Assembly: GCA_964030475.1 (NCBI GenBank)
Contig: CAXIPT010000001.1
Coordinates: 12,367,823 to 12,431,822 of the forward strand
Source: Tethya wilhelma
Taxonomy: Eukaryota; Porifera; Demospongiae; Tethyida; Tethyidae
Direction of reading: 5' to 3'
Length of the DNA stretch: 64,000 bases
The notes beneath the pieces are model-generated. The model ran no database searches. It worked only from the letters and a program-made list of their open reading frames with translations, and was not told the origin of the DNA. Positions 45,829 through 57,800 of the stretch are shown here, in pieces. Both the position numbers and the translations under genes were made by a program. The stretch's first letter is position 1; every line of letters begins with the position of its first letter.

Positions 45829-48800
45829 AAGTGGATAGTGAAACATACGGCTTGCAAAAATTCATGAAGAATGGGATGTTTCTTCTTCATCTTGGCATCT
45901 TGAAGTGTCTGTCCAAGGTGGTCCAGTGAAATCCTTGACCGGAAAGACCAAAGATGAGGCTCCAACGTGTGGTTGCCAACCTTGACTCGTTCATACACCA
46001 GGTAGTAGAGTTTGTCGTGATCTGTACACAGGCATAATTTTTTTTAGTAAAAAACTGAAAGGGGACAACTATTACAATACCTTGATTGTCATCATTGAGA
46101 ATTGTGTTCATTGCATCTCCAACAGTTTTATCAAGGTTTTCCAGGATGGGTTGAATGTAATGATTGTTGAACACCTTCTCCCATTCCTCCCTGGCATTTC
46201 GGGCACCAAGGCTCTTCACAGTGCTCACTGTACCAGCTATGTATGTACATAATGGACACATGAATACATTGTAACATGAAAGACCAACCATCCTCACATG
46301 TAGGTGGGGGTTTAGTCAAGATCTCCTTGAGTACAAGGTGCACAATAAGTGCTGACTCAGCTCTACCAGTGACCATTCTCAGCTGTTCAATGTCTTTCTC
46401 CAGGTGTCTCCAGAAGAACTCTGGCAAGGAGTCAGCTGGGACACGAGGCTTCACCAGCTGAGATAAGCCTTCAATGGCAGTGTTGTTGTTGCAGGATGCC
46501 CAGATGAATGCAGAGTGCATCAGTGCTCTAATGATGCACACAGCAGGGGGTGAGAGATACCTCTCTGGTGCTGGGACACTACGACCACTGGCATCACCAA
46601 GATCATGACCAGTTTGAGTGGCATCATTCCTACAGAAGGAGAAACAGAGCACACAGAATAACTAAATTCATTCCTCTACTATAATTGCATCTTACTATAG
46701 TGGCTAGTATTTGCCATGGGTAGAGAAAATTAAAATAAAGATGTTGAATGTTAAAGTATGCAAGAACAAGCAGTATTGGAACAATAATCACAGCTAGAGA
46801 CCAATTTTTTGAGAAATATTTCAAGTCTAGACTCACCTTCGAGCTTGTACATTATCACTTCTTAGTCGGTGGTTTACCCCACCAATTGGGGCACTACATG
46901 TCCTGCAAGTACGCTCTTCAACAGGTCGGCCACACTATAGTTCAACATAACACAAGGATCAATATATTGCAATGGAAATATAACGTTAGTACTAGATACT
47001 CCTCTTACCTCTCCAACAAAATAGGGATGGCCTCGTGAACATGCTACAGAAGAAAGAGCAATGAACATTCAGATCCAGTAACACAGGAGTCATGCATACC
47101 ATAGAATTGTCCTCCCATCACTCTTCTTGCTTCCTGCAAATAATCCTCTTGCATTGTAGGCAGGTAGGCATTCTGAATAGAAAACAAACCCTTACTACAA
47201 GTAGCCAATAATCACAAATATGAAAACCTTACAATCAAGTTAGCAGGGTTGGCCAACATGTTGATAAATGGGTGCAGAATCTCAACAGCTTGCATGGCAG
47301 AGAAGACAGTTGCTGTGTGCACTACAAGAGCACTGAGAATCCTGCACTCCATGGGCTGATGGGGTCTCACTGAGAGCTGGGCAAGTGGCCCACCCTGCTG
47401 GTTAGCAATCATTGCCTGAGCTGCCCATTTCATTTCTTGATTCAGAGTGGCAGATGCTACTATAGTCTGATCCAGTCCTTCTAGTACCTGAAGACAGTAC
47501 AGAACAAGACGCACATAACTGGGATGACACCTATGATATTAATATTTACATCTGGTAGAATCTGTTTAGATGGTAGAGTACTAGCTCTGCTCAAAGTCAC
47601 TTTCTGGTAGAAGCTGAGCAGTAGCAATGCTGCTTCTTTAATTGAGACAACCTGATGAACAATAATAAGGGATACACATCATTGAAAAATAACACTATTA
47701 CCCTTGTATATAATATTATATACACGAGATTGTGTATACCATTACTAACTAAAATACCTTTGTAGTTTCTACAAGGCCCTCTAGTTGTTTCCCATAGGCT
47801 GCACCACTCACACACTCTCTCAGACCAGAGTATCCACTCTCATTGTAGATGGCAAAACTGTCGATAACTTTTTCTTCCTAAATAATGTATTTTTCAAAGT
47901 GTATATCATGTATAATTTCTCAATCACACCACAATACCTCATCTGTGGTCTTGAGGCTCTCTGGTATTAGCCATGCATATGCCTCTGCAGCCTTTTGAAG
48001 ACTTGGCAGACCATACTGGCGAACCAATAGCTTCAACAAATACATAGCAGGACCAAACACATCCTTAGTGCCACTTTCATCAATGCTGTTGATTACAGGG
48101 TCCAGGCAAACTTCTCTAGCAGTGTGCAGAATATTAGCAGTGTGGATGCTATGGGGCTGATGCAGAGATTCAGCAACTACTGAAAGTGCAAAGCGAAGTT
48201 GTGCTATTCCTTCCAGGTACTCTAGTGAGTTCCTAGTTATAGAGTTCTCCACACAGTGTCTCAGTATGCCACGACCTTCATTCAGTAACTCCACTGTCCT
48301 CCTTGTCTTCTCCTCAATTAACAGAGAAGAGACCTTCTTGTGCAATGAATCCTGACAAATAGTTGAATGTTAATACCAGTGAAGCATGTTATTATTAAAG
48401 CCAACATTTTAAGAGCACCCTACAGGGGCGCTCAGGGGGCTTGAGCACCCCCTTTGCCGCTGACCGGAAGTGAAAAAACCATTAATAATTGGATTTATTA
48501 ATAAGTTGTCAGGCCTTTTGCAATCTCTATTTCTTACTTGTTTGTCCTTTGACGCTATTTTCCAAGCTCATTCATGTCTAAGCTCTTGATAAACAAACTT
48601 CAGAACGGTTTAATTCACGCTAGTTTGATTGAAAGCGCTGAGCAGCTTGCTCCCAACACAGAGTTCACTGCTCCCAACAACAGTTCAAAGGTCACGATCC
48701 CGATCACGTGATCCCCAAGTGGGCGTGGCACCCCAAAATTTTCCACGCGCTGTGCGCACACAATTTCAGCACCCCCTTCCTCTAAATCCTGGCTACGCCC

Positions 48801-51800
48801 CTGCCCTATCACCGAGTACAAGCTAGATCTGTAACACAAGTCGACAGCAACTATATAGATCGTGATCATTATAATACAACCACACAAATGTATGGCAATG
48901 CTACATAAGCTCAAAGTTTGAACTGCCACTGACTGAAGAATAATCGAACTGAACTACAAGGAACCTCAATATACAGGATATACTATGGTTCACTCACTTC
49001 AAAACACTGGACACAGAGAAGAGAGAGGTCTTGATCAACTTCATTTCCAGTCACACGAAGAGACTTTATGAAGTATTCATTCAGATGATCCCTCACAAAT
49101 TGATCACTATTGTCAGGATGAGAAAATCACTAGTTATACAGCTATAAATCCGTTCATGATGCAATACATACGTGTAAAAGTGTAACAAAAATACATATGT
49201 ACTGGTACGCAATAGCAGCATGTGCCAGTGAATTATACTGTACACATAACCATACAATCAACTCTGGAATAGACTTACTTGTGTTCCAACAGTAGTTGTA
49301 GCAAAAAGGATCTAATGGTTGGAATCCTGTCACTACGTGGATCATATGGAGTAAGGTCTCTTGTTTCCAACTCATCCACACCAGATTCACTCTTCTCATT
49401 GAAAACAATTTCCATCAGCATTTTGACAAGATCAGGCTCAGGTGCACAAGCCCCTCCAAAGCATAAACTAGATACAACTTCAATAAAGAACTGGCGACAG
49501 CTTCTTTTGATACTGCGAAGAGTTTCTGGTGTCAGTTTTTTCTTGGTCTTTAGATCATTATCAATCTGGTTCAAACTTCTCTTCACCTTACCAAGAGTAG
49601 AAGCTTTCAGAAAATCTGAATCACTCCTTAGGAACTAATAAACAAACGAGAGGGATATTGGTACACTAGCTACATGCTATTGGTGTTAAACATGGCATGT
49701 ATATACTGTAGTTTGATCTCACCAATTCTAGTCTCCTGGCATAGGCCACAGGTACTTGATCATGTTTAAGTAGAACATGTTCCAGAAAAAGTTGCATCAC
49801 ACGAATCAGTTGCCACTTTCGTCTATATACAATGAAATACATGAATCCATGAGTTATATATAATGATATAAATTATCGATATCAATAGATCTGTATGTAT
49901 ATTCATCCCAAGAGATCAGCAACAAGTTGGACTGAACTAACTTTATCTGAGGAAGAGAACCATTCTGTGTGGGTAAATTGATGATGGAGCTGATGGCATT
50001 TTGTGAGCATCTGACTCTGTTCAGCCAAGGAACAAGGTGCTCAGTGGGTGTGTCCTTATCAAGAGGAGGAGCAAGGGAGTCCAGTGTCCTCTCAACAGCA
50101 TGCAAATGAAGCACCTAGAGAATTGAGGGGGAAAATCAAGCATGCATATATCATATTGCTACCTACCATTTCTGAACTATCTGGAGGTTCCTTTGTCTTC
50201 AGAGGCAGCAGTATCCCTGGTTCTGATGCAGTAAGTTGACCAAACCACATGATCTGTGAGCTATTCATCATGTAAACAACATGGACAGCTGCTACTCTCC
50301 TTATAAGTGATTCACGGCCATCAATAGAACTAATGTCGGGGTCATGGACCATTACATTCACAGCATTGGCTATCAACTGAATATATGCACGGGGAGAAAT
50401 CATTTACTTGGTTTCAAACATACACATACATTTATGCATGTGCACTACTCACCTTATATTCTACATCATTCAAATCTTCCTTCTCAAGCTTCCGGTGATG
50501 GCAGCTATGTACCATTCTGACAAAGTCATGCAAGTAGTGATGATAGAACTCTTCACACTCTGCTCCTTCCACTACTTCCAGTACTTCTCCAACTGGTGTT
50601 TGTTGGATGGCTTCACTGAGAACTTCATTCAGCTTCTTGAAGTTATTACCTACAAAAGACACAATGTCATTAGTACATTCCAATGAAGACTCTTGCCCAA
50701 CACTTCACCTGCACTGCTCTTCACATTGTCCCATTGAGAATCAATTGTCTTCTTGATGAGCCAAGAGAATGGCAACCTACACTGGAATACATCTTCAGAC
50801 CGCCTACCACCCACTCCAGGCACCTGGTTCCTTGCCACCGTCATGGCTTTGTAGCTGAACTGCATAATTTCAGGGTTTCTAAACATGGCCAGCCAGAACT
50901 GAGACAGAGGTTCATTCTCCTTGCCCACACCAATCAGGTCAAGGTTGTAGTTCACATCAATATAGGCAATAATCTCGGCGAAGATAGGAATTATGACATC
51001 ATCAATTTTACGGGCCAAAACGTTTCTGAACGTCCCCCCACTGTGAAGTTTTTTAGGATCCAGTGCTTCAATAAGAGCCCAGTCTTCATTTGAGTCACTG
51101 ATCTGATCTCTCTCCTCCAACACTTTGTGTATGTGCATCACTAAAATTCCAAGGAAAGTGGTATCGTCTAAAAAGAATAAAGATTTAGACATGAAATTGA
51201 AAAGCATCACACCATTCTTGTCAACAACATTACCTAGTGGAAGGCACGGTTCTTTGGGAACCAAGTTCACTAGAATCTCAACACGCTTGGTAGCTCTTCT
51301 CCTGGCTGCTGTATCTTGGAGCCTGGAAGCAGCTGCCTGAATGCAGCCATGGAGTCTCCTGTACTGAGGAGGGAGGGAAGCAGCACCACTGGAAGGGCCT
51401 TGGATAGCACCAGGATCAAACTCCATTTCGGGGCGGTCTATTTCAATGGATGAGGTCTCTGATCCAACATCAGTTGGCTGTTCATCAACCTGCATATCTT
51501 CATTCTCCAAATGAGAATCAGAGGGAAACTCTTGTTCCATTTCTTCAGGCTCTTCAATTGTGGGTTCACCCTCTGTCTCCATTTCTTGTTCCAGAAGAAC
51601 CTCCATCGGAGCCACCACCTCCTTCTGAACCTTGGAGCCCAGAAATAGTTCACTAATTGATGAATGCATGGCCTGTTCAGGAGTGATGGAATACTCTGAA
51701 GTGGGTCTGAGATCATCGATATGAACTGAGAGCCATGGATCTCCTTGAAATCCCACAAAGAGAGATTTCTCTTGGTGATGGGAGAGATGAATGATGAAGA

Positions 51801-54800
51801 GAACATGTGTGACTCCTGTATTGTCAGGTCTGGCTTTCACATCGTAGATACGATATCGAGCACAAGCAATGAGGTCAGCATTAAGATGGCCAGAGTCACA
51901 CTGGATGATGACCAGCCTACTGTTAAGGTTACTCCGTCTTCTCTTGAATTCAGGACTACAGAACAAAATGAAGACATAAAACAAAAGCCAAAGGCAGTCC
52001 ACTATTTCTATCTAAGCTAAATACCTTAGTTTGTTTGTAAAGTCCAACTCTGTATCAAACTCATGAAGGAAGAAAGGTGCAATTTCCATAGATATTGCAT
52101 CTTGAACTTCTCTGACTTCTTCATGTGACAATAAGTGACTGTGTGTTGTGACCTGATATATGCATGCAGTACAAATAATACAGTGAAACCAAAATTGGCA
52201 GTTACATGCATGCAATCATTGCATGGCATCAACTATTTAATATACCTGAATAAACAAACCATTTTGCACATCTTGCTCATGTAAATGGTGGTTGAGAAAT
52301 CTCTCGATTGATAGATGGTGCTGAACTAAGAAATATATGCGAAGAATTTCAGATTTCTTCTCAGCTAAAGCAGTATTTTTCAGACGAATAACCGCATCTG
52401 GTGCAGCAGTTTGTAGCAACAGGTACTGACTCAGCTTTAGAACCTACAGAGACAATGAAATACAGTAAGAATAGAGTCATTACTGGATGCCATAATCATA
52501 ACTCACAGCTTGGCTCCAGCTCTCCTGATCCTCATCCATTAGTTCCTCAGGACTAATTCCAGCCCCTGCTATCATGTTCTCTCTGAAACTCAACTGGCTC
52601 TCTCTGATTTTCTTCAAGTGATTTGTTGCCTGGAACACCACAGCTGCTGGTGTGTCCTTCTGAAAGCCAATGAAAGCATCTCCTGGCTTGAAAGTTTTAC
52701 CTCTGCAATAGTAGATGATTAAATAGTTATGATAATGTACTTGCCAATTAANAATTACTCATGATAATTTTAATCACTGATGAGGACGGATGCCCTGCCG
52801 GACCAGGAGGCTAGTAGTGGCAGCCTGACCGGCTACACAGAGAATACTTAGTCACTAACAATGATCATAGTTAGAGTACTAGCACTGTACTAGCTGGTAA
52901 GTTCACATAATATAAACATATGACTCAGTGATTGTTCACTGATCAGCGCTGCAGCCTATCATCAGCTCTGTCATGCCTTGGATTCATTAAAAACATGCTT
53001 ATAATATGCCAAAACAGCGTGATTAATAAGAGTATAGTATTATTGCGTGCTAAACTTGCCTACAAAGTAAGTTAGTTGCCTCTCAACTCCTTCATGTGCT
53101 TCTGCCAAGTGAAAACTAGTCTATTCTAAATAACGCACACTAAGAAATGGGTGTGGCCTCGAAGCTTAGGGTTCAGAGAGGCTGAAAAGCCTCAGATCCC
53201 AGGAACTACAAGCTTTTGTTGAATGCTACGTGTAATTTTTTTTAGATAATATCGATTATTTTACCTTGGTGTGCCGCTTTTGAAGACTGGGCCTTCCGTT
53301 CTTGAGATATAGAGTGCAAAAAAAATCTGTCAGACAGACAGACAGACAGACATACAAAACGACTACCGTAACCCTTGCTGCGCATGCGCGCGCCAAGGGT
53401 TAATGAAGACATAAAACAGAAGCCAAAGGCAGTGCACTATTTCTATTAAAGCCGAATACCTTAGTTTGTTTGTAAAGTCCAACTCTGTATCGAACTCATG
53501 AAGGAAGAAAGGTGCAATTTCCATAGATATTGCATCTTGGACTTTTCTGACTTCTTCATGTGACAACAAGTGACTGTGTGTTGTGACCTGATATATGCAT
53601 GCAGTACAAATAACACAGTGAAATCAAATGGCAGTTGGAAAAATTGCACAGCATCAATTATATTATATACCTGAATAAGCAAACCATTTTGTACATCTTG
53701 CTCATGTAAATGGTGGTTGAGGAATCTCTCGATTGATAGATGGTGCTGAACTAAGAAATATATGTCAAAAATTTTAGATTTCTTCTCAGCTAAAGCAGTA
53801 TTTTTCAGACGAATAACTGCATCTGGTGCAGCAGTTTGTAGCAACAGGTACTGACTCAGCTTTAGAACCTACAAAAACAACGAAATGCAGTAACAATTGA
53901 GTCATTACTGGATGCCATAATTATAACTCACAGCTTGACTCCAGCTCTGCTGATCTTCATCCATTAGTTCCTCAGGACTAATTCCAGCCTCTCTTATCAT
54001 GTTCTCTCTGAAACTCAACCGGTTCTCTCTGATTTTCTTCAAGTGGTTTGTTGCTTGGAACACCACAGCTGCTGGTGTGTCCTTCTGAAAGCCAATGAAG
54101 GCATCTCCTGGCTTGAAAGATTTACCTCTGCAATAGTAGATGATTACATAGATGAATTAATGTGTGAACTATAGTACTATCAAGAGTATATATTATATAC
54201 TCTTGGTACTATGAGTAAGAGGGGATATCACAACATGGCATGCTGTGTTTGCCTCACTGTAGTTTCCAACTATTTACTTGACTTTCCAAAATTTGTCTAT
54301 CCATTCATCGAACTCCCTCAGGACATTCTTCTGCCAATCTTCTAACACAGAGGAGGTTAAGACAAAATGTTTCTCAAGTCGATTGATGAGAGGTGTGGGG
54401 AACTTGTCATACACTGTGTCTTTCTCAGCAATGAGTATCAACCTTTGGATAATTGAAGTAATTTCAACATAATTATTCCCAGTATGGTAGTACTGGGTAC
54501 ACAGGAATGGCACGGATGCCCCATTAGTGCAATACAAATATTCACGCGAATATAACTCTGCAAAAACTGAGCGCTTGGCACTAAAAGGCTTCTCAAGCTG
54601 CTATTTAGCTCATTCTCTTTCTAACAAGCCCCAAAACAAGGCCTAAAACCATCGCTAAAGTACCAAACTAAACTATGCCAAACCTCTAATTTTCTCCATC
54701 TTCTTCTTCTTCTTCTTCTTCTCCATCTTCTTCTTCTTCTTCTTCTTCTTCTTCTTCTTCTTCTTCTTCTTCTTCTTCTTCTTCTTCTTCTTCTTCTTCT

Positions 54801-57800
54801 TCTTCTTCTTCTTCTATGTTGGCAAGACTTTTCTCAGAGACTGCTCGTTTTCAGAAGCTGATTCTTGAACAAATAAACTTGGTATCTTTGTCTTCAGTCG
54901 CTTTTGGCATCGGTTTTTCATATGTCTCGTCCAGTTGCTAGATACAAGACAGAAAGGGCCTTCTCCATATGGCCGCCATTAATTTCTAAACTCTTGCATA
55001 TTCATGAATACTTGGGAATTTAAGTTGACGACCCTTTCCACATAGGCAAGTGTGCGTTATTTGGAATCCACAGCTTATCTGACCAGTGAACTCTATCTTT
55101 CTTCAATAACTATCTTGCTACTATTGAATAAGCAACTTAGCACTGAAGGCAACAAAGTTTTGTGATGCCACTGGCCGCCTGCAGTGATGCCAGGTCCTGC
55201 AAATTCAATAAGCTAGCACTGGGACATGTACTGTCACACGTTCAGTCGGACACCGTCACACACTGATACACTTGGCACAAACTCATTGATAGAATTATGA
55301 AAAAATGAGAGCAAACAAGAATAAAAAACATTAAAAATGTAATGGCCGAATCATAAAAAAGAAAGCAAACAAGTGGAATGGCTATTAGAGTGTGAAAAGA
55401 GTTCTTCCTGTGGGTGAAATGAAGGACTTGACACAGTAAAAAGACTATTACATGCAGCCCATAGAAGGATTCTTTACACACTCTAACAGCCATTCTACTT
55501 GTTTGCTTCCTTTTTTATGATTTGGCCATTCCTGTGTCTCATTACATTTTTAATGTTTTTTATTCTTGTATAACTAAAGCTATAGGTTCACTAAATTGCT
55601 CACTTGAAGTTGTCATGAACTCTACATTTCACTCTGTGTGTTTGTAGGCCAAGATCGACATATCTGTTTCCAAAGCTGTGGATGTAATACTGATTCAGTG
55701 CATCATACAAACTCTCATAGAGGTTTTCCAAGTTTAGCAGGATAACTGTACGTCCGGTCTCCATACAGATTTTAATCTGATTGATATTTCGGCAAACCTA
55801 CAATTAAATTAAGAATTAAGTAAACAAATGATATGTTGATATACTAGGCAATGCAATTTATCTTCAGCTTACTTGTGTGTACTCCTTGTCCTTAGGAAAG
55901 CTGCTTCCAAACAGAATGAATGGCTCCATCCTCTCTTGTCGCTCTGCTGTCTGGTGAGTCAAGCTGACATCATTCAGATAGTGCTTCAGAATATCAAGAG
56001 CAGCATAGTTTTCAGTCAAAAAGAGCAGGTACCGGTTTTCTCTGTACCAGTTGACAGTGTAATAATGAAAAATATTCAGCATTCCAAGAATACAATACCA
56101 TACCCATGCCAGGTCTTCTCTCTTGAGCTGAGACTGGTCCTAATGAGTCCCAGTCTAGAGCAATCAGGGTTCAGAATAGGATGCAACTGAAATGGAAGAA
56201 ATCCACATATCAAACCAACATTATCATACATCATATATGTCAACTGAGCAGCTTTAACATTGAAATTACAAACACCAATTAATGATTACCTCCTCAGAAA
56301 AACCACTAAGATCAGGTGGCTCTCGATTAATCAAAATCTTTCTCTCAAATATTTCCAATGGATCATACTTGTTGGATTCAAGTCCTCCAAAGTTTCTCAT
56401 GATAGCATGTTGGAGCTGTGGCCAGGTAGGGGCACTCTGAGTTCTCTCACACATCCAGTAGAGCATTTTGATCAAACTACAGTGTACATAAAAAGGATGA
56501 CCAACAGACTATATATAATATCAGCAAGAAAAATATTATAAAAATATAGTACCTATAAAAGTCCCTCAGTCCAAAAAATTGCTTTTCTTTAAGCTGATTC
56601 TCGCAAATTTCTACATAGCCTTCAGCTAGAGGTTTGAAGTAAACCTCCAGTCTGTCCTTGATGGGATCATCAGGTTTATTAGAGCAGATGCCTCGGGCAC
56701 TGAACTCAAGTTCTCGCTCAGAAGGATCCCCTCTTGTCACCATGACTCCTCTGTTCATCTTAGCTGGATCCAAGGCCCAGTTGGAGATACCAATGAAGGC
56801 AACTCTCTCTTCTCTTGTAACAATCTAAGATACAAGTGTATATAATTTCATATCAGATCAGACAATCTGGTTACATAACTGCATATATTCACCTCATCCA
56901 CATACTGCTTTTTACTAGCTCCTTCTGTTCCATCTTCAAGCAGTGGGTGGAGAGCCTTTAGAGGAAGGTTAGGGGAATCTTCTGCCAGACCAACCTCATC
57001 CAGTACAACAACAGCAACAAATTTCTTGGTATCTTGTTTGCTCTGCCATTGCTTGGCTGTCTTGAACACTTCAATCACACTCTCTGGTGTTGAGAGTTGA
57101 CTGCACTGATAAGAAAGCATGGTGACTTCTTTGAATTCTTTAAGGAGATCACTTTTCGACAGTCTTCCTCGCATTGAATCATGGATGATGGTTTTGGCCA
57201 GTGACTTAGAGCTGCCTGGCTTGCCAACAAGAAAAAGGGGGATCCTTAGTTCAACACAGATGGCCATCATGAACACATTCTCTCTAAGAGCTGCATTTCT
57301 TGCAATGTTCTCACCCAGAGACATATTGTCCAACAGTACCTCCTGGCAGCTGCATGGGAGAAGCATTAGCATAATTATGTCAAACAGACTATAACACTAT
57401 TCTATACAAGTGACTAACTATCTTATCTCATCCCTGAACTGTTCAGCCCCTCCAGGCAGTGCAAGAGGTTGTACAAACTGCCCAGACACTCCATTTTCAT
57501 ACTCTTCTCTCTCACGCAGTCTTGCATGATAGCAAACACTGATAGAAAGAAGCAAAGCCCTGGTGATTCCATTGGGAACAGGGAGGGGAGCAACCTATAA
57601 AAACATATAAAATCAATTGTTAACATTACTAATTAACTAATACAAAATACCTCCATCATATCCTCATCGTCTGAATCTTCATCACGACGATGCAATCGTG
57701 CAATCCATTCATCCATCAGAGGAGCGAAAATAGGCATCTTCTCGTAGAAGTACTCAAACACAATCATGGCTCTCTCAACATCACGGAGACTGACAAAGCT

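Noticed and set aside
52785..52850. Possible hammerhead ribozyme from CTGATGAGGACGG
   Set aside because: The CTGATGA core is present, but no matching GAAA core strand and stem arrangement was found, and the other family D copy lacks it.
53336..53360. Short tandem CAGA repeats considered as a CRISPR-like or regulatory array
   Set aside because: A simple tetranucleotide microsatellite inside a dispersed repeat; no spacers.
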